A DNA stretch of 64,000 nt. Origin: Luidia sarsii (lineage: Eukaryota > Echinodermata > Asteroidea > Paxillosida > Luidiidae). Of this stretch, positions 35,570 through 46,765 are shown piece by piece. How positions within the stretch are numbered: the stretch's first letter is position 1; each line of letters begins with the position of its first letter. Made by a program: the position numbers and the translations under genes. Under the pieces are notes generated by a model, which worked only from the letters and a program-made list of their open reading frames with translations, had not been told where the DNA came from and made no database searches. Location: the NCBI GenBank assembly GCA_949987565.1, contig OX465107.1, positions 2,252,684 to 2,316,683 of the forward strand. The letters are read 5' to 3'.

Positions 35570-35662
35570 CAGTAATACGCAAAAAGGCTTCAAACCAAAA
35601 TGCAAACATCAAAAACATTAGGAGGACCCGACGTTTCGATCCTAGCAAGCAAAGGCAGAGTG
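35570..35662 (-). repeat. family A, copy 9, truncated
   Basis: GGAGGACCCGACGTTTCGAT, CCTAGCAAGC, then AAAGGCAGAGTGAAC. The middle of the stem (AGGACCTTTCTC) is deleted. Confidence 0.7.
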
Positions 35663-36704
35663 AACAAATATAATGTAATTTGAGTCAGTATTTATGTTAT
35701 CATTTCTTGCTTTTCATTTCCCCCTACCCTTAAGCAGGGCAGGCATTTAGGGGATAAATTCAATTGCCTTTGATTTCCCCTGGTCACTGCCTAGATGCCC
35801 CTCCAAAATGATCTCACGCTCTCATTGCATTCTCCTCACGGCAGTGCACCTTAACAGCCGTGAGGGAAAGACAAACAATTTGGTTTGACCGCCTTTTGGA
35901 AATGAAAGTCTCCTTCTCCTCTTTTGCAGGCGAGGCGTTGTCACCCCTCCGTGAATCAATCCCCTTGGAATAACTCAAACCTTATAAAACGGGAGGGTTG
36001 TGTGTGTGTGTGTGTATGGAGGGGGGAGGGGGTAGAAAGAGCAGTGAGAGGTTTTCGGCAGCAGAAATGATTGCGAAGGTAGTTGGTTATTTCATCGCCC
36101 TGCGCAAACATCGGCCCAGGAAGGAGTCTTACTGGCTGCTTGATCTTCTCCTGAACAGCGGCCCCGAAGCTGGCTAGGTCCGTAAACAGGAAAATAGGGG
36201 ACAGAGTGTTGATGGCATGTTTGCATATGCAAAGTGAAAGAGGAGTGCAAGATACTAGAAAAACTCGATGCTAACATTCATGTCACTTGAGTATCCAAAG
36301 AAAAACGAATGTGAAAAATAAGATTGAGAGACTGGAGAATCAAGAATGACTGTTCTTACACATTTCTTGAGGCAACGTTATTATAAAAATTCTGCATCAT
36401 CACTCAGGTTTTGCATTGTTTTTTGCTGCAATTCCAGCCCAATGCGGGAGGCGTGCATTTTTGTAGACGCTTTGTGATCGATCATCGCAAGTGGCTGAAA
36501 CCACCGCCGGGCAAAAAAAATAATAAATTGGATATACAAGGATCAATCTGGAAAATTGAGTTGGGAGAATGATTTTTCAGGCTTGTGGTGAACACACAGG
36601 CGATCGTAATGATCGCGGATTGGGAGGATGGGTGAAACTGGATCCAAAGTCTTCAAATGCCGTTTCCTTTTTAGATTATGCGCGCCACATCTGAAGTCGA
36701 CTTT
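35663..36704. other. stretch without recognisable gene
   Basis: A (GT)n run at about 35999-36015 and an unassigned TAAGCAGGGCAGG region. A fragment near 36465-36505 resembles family D. Confidence 0.35.
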
Positions 36705-37320
36705 ATCAAACTCATTATACCTTACGATCAGTCGCATCAGTGATGCGCAGACACCGCTTGGTCTGTCACAAATCAGGATGGGTTATTCATTGTGAGTTGA
36801 GTTACGATGCATCGTAAGGCTTTATGAAATCCACCCCAGTGGTCTATTTCACCAAACTCACAGAAACTCATGATCAATCTCAAGACATTGAGTGATGCAC
36901 AGAAACAATGTGGTGTAATACAACTTGCAATGGGTTACTTATAGTGAGTTGAGTTACGATGCATCGTAAGGCTTTGTGAAATCTAGTAATCTACCTCTGC
37001 GGTCTATTTTGCCGAACTCATAGTAACTCATGATCAATCTCAAGACATTGAGTGATGCACAGAAACAATGTGGTGTAATACAACTTGCAATGGGTTACTT
37101 ATAGTGAGTTGAGTTACGATGCATCGTAAGGCTTTGTGAAATCCACCCCAGCGGTCTATTTCACCAAACTCACTGTAACTCACGATCAATCACTCAAGAC
37201 GATAGGCTATGCACAGAAACCATGGGGCCTATCACAACTTACAATGGGTTTTTCATCATAAGTTGTGTTATGATGCATTGTTATGATGCATTGTAAGGCT
37301 AGGTGAAATCCACAATCCAC
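36705..37320 (-). repeat. four head-to-tail family D copies
   Basis: Copies at about 36705-36838, 36841-36985, 37001-37150 and 37153-37320 each end with GAGTTACGATGCATCGTAAG-type sequence and AAATCCAC. The 112 bp at 36872-36983 and 37032-37143 appear identical, indicating a recent local duplication of about 160 bp. This is the reverse orientation to copies 1-4. Confidence 0.9.
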
Positions 37321-39212
37321 ATTCTGAAGAGGAAAAGTTGACCTTTGCGATAATATTGCTTTAGAGATGATGATCATTAAGATGATAGCTTCAGTCTTCG
37401 GGGTTTATTTCACGGCTCGGACTGACCTCTCACCGCAAACTGACCAGTTGGTATTCCAGGGTAATTATTTACTTCTTCCCCTGATGCTGTGGTTGGGCAG
37501 TAATGGCATTAACCCATCCCCCCCCCAAAAAAAAACCCCAACTAAAACAAACACAAAAACCCTGTCAGCAAATCAATCACTTTCGAAATGATTTATTGAC
37601 AGTGGGAGAAATTCCATACAGGCTGAGTGCATTGATATCATAATTATTCAGTCTGATAAACAGACGGTCAACCAACTCAGACCCACTGGCCCCCCCTAAA
37701 AAAAAACGGTGAAATATTCTGACAAATTTCATCAGAATCAGATTTGGACATATCGTATATCTGTTGGGGTCATAGGTTGCGACCGACAACCATTCACCGG
37801 TCAGTATGGAGCTCACTTTAGTACTGAGCAAATAGGCAGGATGGCCGGATGGAAATAGGTATTACATAGGCTCACATTGCTTCGCAGCTCGGCAAAAATG
37901 AGACAAATTCAAAGGCATGGTCTACAAACAAAACGGTGGAGATATGTACTGGTATACACAGAATTGAATCCAGTCTGTTCAAGCATGCCTATTCCAGTTA
38001 TATCTCATGCTAAACTGAGTGGCTGTGTTGTTCTATTCGTTGACCAAATCGAACCCGACGTGATAACTAATTGGCACTACGAAAAAAAGAAGCATATCTC
38101 GTCTGATTCTCATACAGCCGACGACATCATCTGGTCCTCCCGGACTCCGGAGAGAAAGGGGGGGGGGAAGATTCTTCGATAACACGATAGTTGATGCTCT
38201 AATCACGGGATCAGCCTTCTGGCAGGGACATGATTTAATTACGAAATTTGCAGGGAGAGAACCACAAGTAGCCAGTGTCCTTTAAAGGGTGCGTGGAGGT
38301 AGAGAAAGAGACGGAGACAAAAAGACCGAGAGAGAGAAAAGTGAACATTATCTGACCCAGACCCGCAGGTACATGTAGATGTAAAGTGACACGTCATCGC
38401 AGTTGTATGACCAGCAGGAAAAAGAGGAAGAAGAGAGGAGGAAGGTAGAATCGATGGAGAGGGCTTCTGATAAAGGTCCGAGGCAACTGCTGGCCTGCTG
38501 TGTGTGTTGTTACTGCAGAGCTGAGGTCAAGCTTGGCACTCAACACCAAAATAATGACACCTTGAGTTATTTGGAAGAGGAGAGGGAAGACGAGAGAGAC
38601 GGAGAGGATGTCTGAAAATGCACTGGGACTCCGTCATCAGGAGCTAGATCACCACAGAGAACAACTTCTTCTCTGGGACTGGATTTCTGAGGATATCTTT
38701 TAATCCTCCATCGGGTTGTTGTCATGGTGACTGGGCAGTTCCCGGAATGCTACAAAAACTGCTTCATTATCTGACCTCTCATCACGAAAACTTATTAGAT
38801 ATACATTTTTTTAAGGTGTCACTTAATTGGTTACGCATTCCTGGCTGATACAACGAGACCCTCACAGTAACGAGGAATGTTCAGGCAATCAGGGGCAACC
38901 TTTGACCTTTCACAACCTTTCCTGTTCTTGCCTTCCTTCGCTTCCAATACACTGGTTGTAATTAAGCGTCCAATCTCCCGGGTGTTGTTAATTAGGACAG
39001 TGGGCTGTAACGATTCCCGCACACCGCTGCACGCTGTTGCTAATAGCGGGTCTTACTCCATTGCCGTGAGTGATGCCAGGGACTGCAAGCCCAATCATGG
39101 CAATTGCAAAAAACCTACTCAATAATTAAGGGAGACCTTGCAAGAGGCTTGCCTTAGCATATGAAGGATAAATCTGAGCTGGTGGGATGCAGGGACACCA
39201 CACTGGCCAATC
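37321..39212. other. stretch with one low-copy repeat, no gene
   Basis: Contains the second copy of the 65-bp repeat at 37837-37899 (partner at 26937-27001). GA-rich patches lie near 38300-38340 and 38403-38465. Several 70-100-codon frames lack family signals. Confidence 0.4.
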
Positions 39213-39216
39213 TTAA

Positions 39217-39569
39217 AGGCCCAATGCAACATTGGGAAGATCGGAAACATCAATGTCCACAGTTTTTCTTCTAATTTACACAGTTTGTAGATGGTCATGA
39301 TACAATCCTCATGTTGAAATCTTATGGTCTGGGATGCTGTACTTCCTGAGAAATCTTCACTCAAACATCAACAAATAGTTGATTACTCATGATCACGAGT
39401 AATAAACAATTTCTAACACTACAGGCTGGTGCGTAAACCATGACTTTTTTCTGGTGCATTTTTCTACTCACGATTTTCTACTTTGCAGGATTGCTTTTAT
39501 GGAGAGATCAATGGTTTAACACACAAACTGTGGCAATCTATTGACCTTTACCAATGTTGAATAGGGCCT
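39217..39569. mobile_element. TTAA MITE, family F, copy 1 (353 bp)
   Basis: Ends AGGCCCAATGCAACATTGG and CCAATGTTGAATAGGGCCT are inverted copies, flanked by TTAA at 39213-39216 and 39570-39573. It has no coding potential. A related element at 45433-45799 shares its terminal sequence and TTAA target. TTAA targets are typical of piggyBac and Kolobok superfamilies, so it is probably a non-autonomous member of one. Confidence 0.85.
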
Positions 39570-39573
39570 TTAA

Positions 39574-40100
39574 GTCACCACTGGTGAAGCGGCAGCCATT
39601 CATTGAGAAATAGCGGGTCGGTTTAAATGGTGGAAATCCATGTACCAGAATTCTGTGCTTGTGTTCAATTGTTAGCCCCCAAAATTTAGCCCAATATCTT
39701 TACGTTCATCTTCCTGGAATGGCTCAGACAGCATCTCGAGACACCTGCTCACCTGAGCAATGGAGACCGCCCAGGAAAACCAAGATAATATTTCTCGCGC
39801 CGTCCAGCGAGAAAACAATCCGTGGGGCATGCCTGTAATTCAACACATTCAAAACAAGATGCCAGACTCGGACGGCAGTCTTGTTTTCATTGATTTTTTG
39901 ACGGGGTGTTTTCCAGCCCCTCCAACCCCCCCCCCCCACCTTTTTTAATCTGCATCGGAATTTGAACGCTGAACTGACAACTCAGGGACAATACAGAGAC
40001 CGAATCATTTCTTGTTGAGATGGAAGGGGCGTCGTGCTTTTGCATGCAATGATCTGAGCATCTTTAAATGGGATTTGAAGGTTTTCGGGGTGAAGGAGTA
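39574..40100. other. stretch without recognisable gene
   Basis: C run at 39928-39938. No gene recognised. Confidence 0.35.
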
Positions 40101-40235
40101 GGTTTGCGGTAACACCATGCAAAATTTCTCTTTTGTGAGTATGTGCGGTTCTGAAAAGAACTGGAGGAACTCGACGTTTCGAACAGTATACTCTGTTCAT
40201 CTTCAGGAGACACCTTTGTTGTCTACATCAGCGAT
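40101..40235 (-). repeat. family C, copy 3, with intact ribozyme-like core
   Basis: GGTTTGCGGTAACACCATGC, GGTTCTGAAAAGAACTGGAG and ACTCGACGTTTCGAACAGTA follow the family C order. An isolated family C terminus (GGTGTCACCGCAAACCTTCC) reappears inverted at 40550-40569, so the original palindrome arms may now be about 300 bp apart. Confidence 0.82.
40170..40209 (-). ncRNA. hammerhead-like motif (hypothetical)
   Basis: On the minus strand the order is CTC, CTGAAGA, T, GAACAG, AGTATA, CTGTTC, GAAAC, GTC, GAG. CTGANGA and GAAA are the conserved hammerhead core words. GAACAG and CTGTTC pair perfectly as helix II, and CTC with GAG could form a short helix I. Two departures from a canonical hammerhead: an extra base before helix II, and no loop closing helix III. 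Activity is untested, so this may be a relic or a coincidental motif. Confidence 0.35.
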
Positions 40236-40575
40236 ATATACGTGGGTCTCTTCCGCAGACAATCCCCATTCCCCTAAAACTTAGTCTACCTACTGGGTCA
40301 CCTACACCCTTGGCACCCATCTCCACTAATGCCACACTCCAGTGAATCCCCACCTCCCGGCATGGTTCAATGAGCACACAGCTTGGCCACACTAATGTAT
40401 GACGTGCTCCAACAATCTTGAGAACACGTAATAAATCACTGGAAACCAGCAGATGCTGGTAATCCAGGCAGAGCACACACAGCCCAAAGTGCCGAGTTTC
40501 GCGGCGCTACTTAGACCCAAACTCAGTCTCGGAAGAGATGACCTTCCATGGTGTCACCGCAAACCTTCCACACTG

Positions 40576-41174
40576 TCAGTCCACCACGCAAACACTTCCA
40601 GGGTCCACCTTTAAGATGCTTTCTGATCAATTACCTGGCCCAGAATGTGGAATATCGGGGACAACAACCCCGAGCACTCAGAGGGGGAAGGGGGAGGGAT
40701 GGCTGAAGCCCACGGCAAGCTCTTACACACTTCACGGACTTGCCACGAACAATTTATCAGCATAATCTGGCCAGACAGGATCTAGATTAGTGGCTGTGAC
40801 TCTGGCTAGAGGCAGGTCTGCCTGCACTTGAGATGCACACATTCCCTTGGCAACCAGCTCTAGCCTTAGCCACAAACACTAATTCCCGTCAAGCTTCATT
40901 TTCAACTAAGCGTAGAAATCACATTCAATCTGATTACGGTACTGCAGGTAACTTTTCTAATCTTCAGATGCTGATGTTCTCAAGACATGCTAGTGAAATC
41001 TCAGCTTTCATTTTTGTTCAAGCATGCCAGAGAAAATGTATTATGAAGGACATCTTTGCCCCTCTCTAAAGATCTAGTCAGACCCTCCAATCATACACTT
41101 GTTTAAGGAGACAAAGAAACCTCATTTGTTTTCGAGGAAATGCATTCAGATTTGGTAAAAAATTGTTTTCTTAG
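40576..41174. other. stretch without recognisable gene
   Basis: Mixed sequence, short frames only. Confidence 0.35.
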
Positions 41175-41370
41175 TCAAAGAAATCAATGAAAAACTGACT
41201 GGGAACTTTTAAGCAAATTTAAAAAAAAATGGCAATGAAAACTTTGACTGGATCAGGATTTCAACCCGAGACCTCTGGCTTTGCGTACCAGCGCTCTTCC
41301 TATCTGAGCTATCCAGTCCTTGGATTCAGACCAGTCATCCAGTCAACCAGCCATCAGAAGCAATTTTTTG
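41175..41370 (-). repeat. family B tRNA-derived SINE
   Basis: On the minus strand: TAGCTCAGATAGG (A box), then CCAGAGGTCTCGGGTTGAAA (B box region, one base changed), then CCAGTCAAAGTTTTCATTGC and the 3' word AAAAGTTCCCAGTCAGTTTT. Confidence 0.9.
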
Positions 41371-43000
41371 TTTCCGGTTAAATCGCTTGGCACCATAATG
41401 TCTGCATGTGCACATTCTAATAGTGAAGAATGAGCAGACAGGAAACCATTCACACATATTTGTGAGTCTGACGTTTGTCTGCAGAATACATGTCTCTCTG
41501 AAGTAGATGGCTCAAATTGCACTTTTTCCCAGTTGATGGTGGAGTTCCAATTTGGGACCAACGCCGTCACACAAGTTTGTGTTTCATTCAGATTTCAAAT
41601 TTTCTCTTCTTTTTTTAGGGGGGTTGAAAAGGAATGAATTCTGAGCTGGGTTATTTCAGATGATGGATTTTAATGCTCGGCTACTGGCAACCAGTTGTTT
41701 AAAAAACTGCAGATTGGGATGAGTCTAGGAGAAGGCAGTTGGGGATGAAAGATTCGCAGCGCGACTTCTGCACGACCGATCAATCATGGTGCAGAGAAGC
41801 GATGCTCCATCTAGAAATCAGAATGTCTCACGGATGGTGCCAAGATAGGGCGACGTTCATGTGTTTTGGGTTTTTTTGGGGGGGAGAATGAAAAATAAAA
41901 CCGTGTGGCAATGTAAAAAGGCCGAAGTAGGCCTACTTACATACACATCGGTGGCTGTATCAACTACCAGTTATTGCAACTGCCTCGTCATCCAAAAAAT
42001 TCCTATTTCCTTTCGGGGGGAAGGGGGGGGGGGTGCTTGCAAGTTGTCAAGTGTCTAATGAAACTAGAGATGACTTCCTCCTTGGTGAAGGCAAGCCTGT
42101 ATATCAAATTCAAAGGCTGCGCGAAGAGTTGAGAGTGTGTGTTGAGTAATGGGCGAACAGAGGCCGTGATGAGCAGTAAGGTGACTGTACGCTTGTCTAG
42201 TGCAGTGCCACTACATGCTCCCATCAGTAGGACGACCATACAGTAGACATGAACTAGCATTTTCTTAAAGTGTGGCCCAACAAGACGTTAGAATTTTTTT
42301 TTTTAATGGTTAATCAGAGAACAGTGAAATTCATCGATAAATTATGATGTGCATTGGTGAGGATGTAATTTTATGAGAGTTTGCCCTACCTGGTGTGTGG
42401 TTAGCCCCCAAAACAATACTTGTGCTTCTGGTTTCCCCACTGATCCTATTTCGACGGGTGCGACCCTAAAGTTTTTTGTTTCCCGACTGACCATATATCT
42501 TGACAGCATCGGAGCGACCCTATTCTGACAGCATGAGCAGTGATTTAATCAACGCGACTTAAATCAACGCATGTAAATCATGGTAATGTTGGCTCAAGTA
42601 TATAAATAAACACTATTTTTCCTGTTCTTCCCAACTTGGATGAATTGAAACGAGCTTTTAATGAGTACTTATTAATTATCATAATTAAGGTGTGTATTGT
42701 GGCCAGCGGTGGGCCAGCCACTGGCCTGCTTGTGTGCGTTCTCATTTTTGCTGTGCTCATCACTGTTTCTTCATCAGGTTCTGCTGGTGCTTTCAAATTC
42801 AAACCGATCTGTTTTTTAAAAAAAGTCGCAATTTTACACCTACAGGATCTTAATGGATAGAGGGGTGGTTTAAATCGACCACTGATCTCGTGCTTTGACT
42901 GACTGATTCAGAGGCACTACCAGCAGGGGAGGTGGCGTGCGTGCAAAAGCATATGCTGCACACGCGGTGAGTGCTTCACGCGCCTTCTTGACTGATTCAG
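41371..43000. other. stretch without recognisable gene
   Basis: G runs near 41876-41883 and 42016-42032. A frame at 42636-42860 includes a hydrophobic stretch (GLLVCVLIFAVLITV) but has no family match, and its antisense strand is equally open. Confidence 0.35.
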
Positions 43001-43176
43001 GCTTGTTTGCACGGGAGGTCTGGCCCGGAAAAAATTACGCCCGCCGAAAAGAACAAAAAGACACCGAGGATGGTTTACAAGCTGAGAAGAAGTTTCGCCC
43101 CAAGGATGAAGTCACGGTTTCACCCACCTCAGCAACGGCCGACGCAGCTCCGTCTCGACTCTTGGGAGAGAGAATG
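43001..43176 (+). CDS. possible internal coding exon, unknown gene
   Basis: A 176-bp open segment between GACTGATTCAG (acceptor ending at 43000) and a strong donor ATG|GTGAGC at 43177. It enters in phase 1 and leaves in phase 0, giving 58 codons rich in Lys/Glu/Arg followed by Ser/Thr/Ala. The open frame also continues past both splice sites. I recognise no domain, and no partner exon was found. The donor is the best evidence. Confidence 0.25.
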
Positions 43177-44147
43177 GTGAGCGCGATCCTGATACTAGGG
43201 CCCTTTGAAACATCTACGTTGTTTGCTCACCTTTTCCTCGAAACACAGCCACACTCGTCCCACAATAACCATCCGAACCTTTTGAGTCAACTTTGCACAG
43301 TGTCGGGTAATCAAGGGTGGGAGGGGGGGGAGGGTCAGTGGTGACACTGTGAAGAAAAATCTCCTCAAGGGAGAGGTTGTTAGTTCTGAAGTAGCAATTG
43401 GCGAGCAACAAAATCAAACACTCGCCGTTTCAACCAGGACGCTCGGGATGGATGCCAGATCTCAGTGAGCGACTGTGAAGATTCTTAAAGATGTGCAATC
43501 ACATGAGGTATGTATGCTGCACTGTCATCACACACTAGAATTGGGACCGCCGGTTGCTCATGTAAAACATCCGAGCAGAATAGTCGGCCAGCTAAAACAA
43601 TCAGGATACAGGCTGTGACAAGAAGCTCACTCTTCTCTCATTTTCGGTCGCTTCTTTAACAAAAACATCCAGGCAGCACAGGACGAGACACACATGTTGT
43701 TTTGCCATCTTCCACCCTCGGTACTTCAGCTTGGTAAATATAGCTCAACCTTGCAGAAAGGAGCTGATGTGAATAAGTTCACCCAACCCTCCCCCCTACC
43801 CCAAACCCTCCTCCATCTCCCTAGAGCATGTGGGACTTCAGTCACCTCTCCGGAAGACCCCCCTTTCCCCTCCGAAAGCACAGATCGATATGGGTGTTAA
43901 AACAAAACTGGGGGGATGGAGGGGAGTGAAGTGAATTTGTATGTTTGTTTCTTTCAAACTTCTCGTCTGGAAGCTTCTTGCTTCTGGAGAGGAAGCTGAG
44001 GGGGGTAAGGCGGCACGGATCAATGGCATGGATCGCTGCTAGCATCTTGGCAAAGGCATGCTTGACATGCAGGAGGGCGCGTAGGAGTCATGACCGCTCC
44101 CCTTATCTATTTATGTTCTCCTATCCCATTGATTCCCTGCTATGGTA
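43177..44147. other. stretch without recognisable gene
   Basis: G-rich run near 43318-43335 and C-rich runs near 43789-43815. No gene recognised. Confidence 0.35.
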
Positions 44148-44165
44148 TAGGAGAGGGAGAGGGAG

Positions 44166-44204
<39 letters not shown>

Positions 44205-44593
44205 AACTGGGAGAGGGAGAGGGAGAGGGAGAGGGAGAGGGAGAGGGAGAGGGAGAGGGAGAGGGAGAGGGAGAGGGAGAGGGAGAGGGAGAGGGAGAGG
44301 GAGAGGGAGAGGGAGAGGGAGAGGGAGGGGGAGAGGGAGAGGGAGAGGGAGAGGGAGAGGGAGAGGGAGAGGGAGAGGGAGAGGGAGAGGGAGAGGGAGA
44401 GGGAGAGGGAGAGGGAGAGGGAGAGGGAGAGGGAGAGGGAGAGAGAGAGAGGGAGAGTGAGAGGGAGAGTGAGAGGGAGAGGGAGAGGGAGAGGAACAGG
44501 GAGAGGGAGAGGGAGAGGGAGAGGGAGAGGGAGAGGGAGAGGGAGAGGGAGAGGGAGAGGGAGAGGGAGAGGGAGAGGGAGAGGGAAAGGGAC
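44148..44593. repeat. GGGAGA hexanucleotide homopurine tract
   Basis: About 445 bp of GGGAGA units on the plus strand with an internal block of GGGACA units (about 44166-44203) and a GGAACT interruption near 44202-44209. All frames on both strands are open, giving 150-200-codon Gly/Glu, Gly/Arg, Leu/Pro and Ser/Pro peptides that are not genes. Confidence 0.98.
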
Positions 44594-45258
44594 AATCCCT
44601 ATCCAATCTGTCACACACATAACATCATTTCACCATGTCCACAACATACAAAGCATTCATTAAGCAAATATACTGGTTGCCATCCGGGACTCTGAGAATT
44701 CCGGAGGAACCCTGCTCCAAGAAATTCCAGATAGCAGAGAGAATATCCAGGTTATGTGTCTGCTCATCGAATCGGATGTCTGTCAGGTGAATCTCCCCTA
44801 TCGTCTCGCATCGCTCTGCAAATCGAGGCAATTTGGCCCCCGGAGACGAAAGTTGATCAGCACTTGGCGGTCTCCCCAGGGCAGAAACGAAAGCACATCG
44901 TACATAGCACCCTCTTGCAATGATCGCAGTACAGCCTTGTCCTGTACTGACGACAACCCCCCCCCCCCCTCCCCCCACACACTCAATGTACTTCTTGAGC
45001 ACTGTGAATAGGATATACTGTCTTCAGGCTATTCCTGTGTGAAAAAAATACCCTCATTGAGCCAATCATGTACCCGAAGTGTTTATTTACATTCTTGCTG
45101 CGATATGCATGTGACTGTACACCCATGGCTTTGGGGCAACATGCGGTATAAATTGCAAGATAATGAGTGGCGCAGTTAAGAAGCGGATTTCAAGAGAACA
45201 TTTTATAGGTTTGAAATCTCGTGTCCACAATTGTTTACCACTACTCTAGCTCTATAGT
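44594..45258. other. stretch without recognisable gene
   Basis: C run at 44958-44978. Opposing 85-125-codon frames (44625-45011) lack family signals. Confidence 0.35.
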
Positions 45259-45370
45259 CGCGTTTTCACTGGACTTAAGTTAGTCAAAGTAACTGAGATG
45301 ATGGTTACTATTTCCCACTTCAAGTCCAGTGGAAATGGCTTAGTAAACTTTCATCTCAGTTACATTAACC
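45259..45370. repeat. interleaved inverted repeats (family G relative)
   Basis: TTTTCACTGGACTTAAGT (45263-45280) pairs with ACTTCAAGTCCAGTGGAAA (45317-45335). GTAACTGAGATGATGGT (45289-45305) pairs with ACTTTCATCTCAGTTAC (45347-45363). The pairs overlap rather than nest. The CACTGGACTTA word is shared with the MITE at 49289-49639. Confidence 0.75.
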
Positions 45371-45432
45371 GAGCCAAATGGTTACTGTTACGGGCCAACC
45401 TCTGCCCAGTAAAAGAGACCAGGGAAGTTTAA

Positions 45433-45799
45433 AGCCCCTACACAACATTGGTAAGATCGAAAAACAGAAATGTTCACAGATTTACATGAAACTTATACAT
45501 TTCGAAGATGGTTATAGTAGAAACCTCGCACTGAAATTTTTCTGCCTAAAATGTTGTATTTTGGGAGAAAAGAGTAAAAGAAATAGTTTACGTCTCACCG
45601 AGATCTAAACTATTTTTCGGAACAGTACGGCGTTGAATGCTGCATTTTCGCGAAATAAATTAAGCGGTTTTCACAATTTTATCGAGACTCGGTTGGCGGA
45701 TTGAGCTGATTTTTCACAGGTTTGCTATTTCATGCATATGTTGGATCAGACAATGTATGGATGCTATTCTTTGACCTCGACCAATGTTGTGTAGGGGCT
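45433..45799. mobile_element. TTAA MITE, family F, copy 2 (367 bp)
   Basis: Starts AGCCCCTACACAACATTGGT and ends ACCAATGTTGTGTAGGGGCT, a near-perfect terminal inverted repeat, flanked by TTAA at 45429-45432 and 45800-45803. The interior is diverged from copy 1 but of similar length. Confidence 0.9.
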
Positions 45800-45804
45800 T
45801 TAAA

Positions 45805-46075
45805 TGAGCGATGCACAGAAACGGTGTATCACAACTAAAGATGTGTTATCCATCGCAAGTTGAGTTACGATGCATCGTAAAGGCTTAGTGAAATCCACCC
45901 CAGCTCTTTCAAGACCAAGACCAGCAGTTGATTTCATAAAACTCTTCGTAACCTACGATCAGTCGCATCAGGGAGGCGCAGAAACCCGCATGGTCTATCG
46001 CAAATCAGGATGGGTCATCAGTCGCAAGTTGAGTTACGATGCATCGTAAAGGCTAGGTGAAATCTACCCCTGCCT
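45805..46075 (-). repeat. two family D copies
   Basis: About 45805-45905 and 45930-46075. Both end GAGTTACGATGCATCGTAAA followed by GGCT and AAATC. The first abuts the MITE at 45433-45799. Confidence 0.85.
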
Positions 46076-46084
46076 ATTCTGTTT

Positions 46085-46449
46085 CTAGTCTCTGCTGAGC
46101 ATCTGTAAGGAATCCATGGCCAGTCTGATAGTCTGCGAAGCTGCTTCTCTATCACCACTGTTAAAAACAGATCCTGCCTCCCTGGTTTCGTAACTCGAGA
46201 ATATCTGAAGGCTCGTCAATCTCCATCGATCCATCCTCCTCCTTAAATCCGAAGACTTTCCCACCTCCTTTTCCACCGACACCCTCCCCCACAGCATCCA
46301 CTGTCTTCTGTGGCCGGGGGATGTGAGCCAATAGGAGGCCAAAGGTCAAGTTCTGCCTCACAATGGTCAGCGATACGAGGTGCTTGGCCACAGCCGTGAT
46401 CGGATTGTTCTGTGGCTGAAGCTGAATTTGCAACAGAGGGTTGTTTGCA
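46085..46449 (-). CDS. possible coding segment, frameshifted, unknown gene
   Basis: On the minus strand one frame is open from a weak acceptor (CAG before 46449) to a stop at 46161 and reads naturally, for example NPITAVAKHLVSLTIVRQNL and FKEEDGSMEIDEPSDILEL. A second frame, open from 46342 down to a stop at 46085, ends in the equally protein-like AASQTIRLAMDSLQMLSRD. The two could be one coding sequence broken by a single-base indel near 46165-46200, or one frame may be chance. The segment sits in unique sequence between family D and family C repeats. I do not recognise the protein, and no convincing splice donor is seen. Confidence 0.35.
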
Positions 46450-46644
46450 CTGTCCCCAAAAATGCGATAATTTGGATTTGGATTATTAGTACGTAATAAC
46501 TGATTCAAAATCAATCAAAAAAATGTCACATGAAAAAAGGAATGACAACACAGGGGAAAAAAAGTGCCAGACAAATTCGTCTGACCAACATGTGGCATTT
46601 TGGGAGTTACCGGTATCAGAAATGTTAAGAGTATGGATTGAGTG

Positions 46645-46765
46645 GAAGGTTTGCGGTGACACCATGTAGTACTTCTCTTTCAAGAAGGACTGTGGCTCTG
46701 AAAAAGAGGCGGTCACTCAATGTTTCGGGTATTGTGCACTCTGACCGTCGTCAGGAGACTGTATG
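46645..46765 (-). repeat. family C, copy 4
   Basis: AAGGTTTGCGGTGACACCAT, TTCTCTTTCAAGAAGGACTG, GGCTCTGAAAAAGAGGCGGT, then TCACTCAATGTTTCGGGTAT and CGTCGTCAGGAGACT match the left half of the palindrome at 63218-63456. Confidence 0.85.
46716..46757 (-). ncRNA. hammerhead-like motif, degenerate (hypothetical)
   Basis: Minus-strand order CTC, CTGACGA, C, GGTCAG, then a loop, ACCC, GAAAC, ATT, GAG. CTGANGA and GAAAC are intact, but helix II is reduced and the GTC triplet is changed to ATT. Confidence 0.25.

Noticed and set aside
34907..35605. 232-codon Cys-His-Pro-Val-Asp repeat protein
   Set aside because: Arises from the 22-23-bp minisatellite, which is open in more than one frame.
42636..42860. 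Membrane protein exon
   Set aside because: The antisense strand is equally open and no acceptor or donor pair frames the hydrophobic segment convincingly.
44090..44695. 150-200-codon open frames in the GGGAGA tract
   Set aside because: Every frame on both strands is open because of the hexanucleotide repeat; peptides are Gly/Glu, Arg/Gly, Leu/Pro or Ser/Pro repeats.
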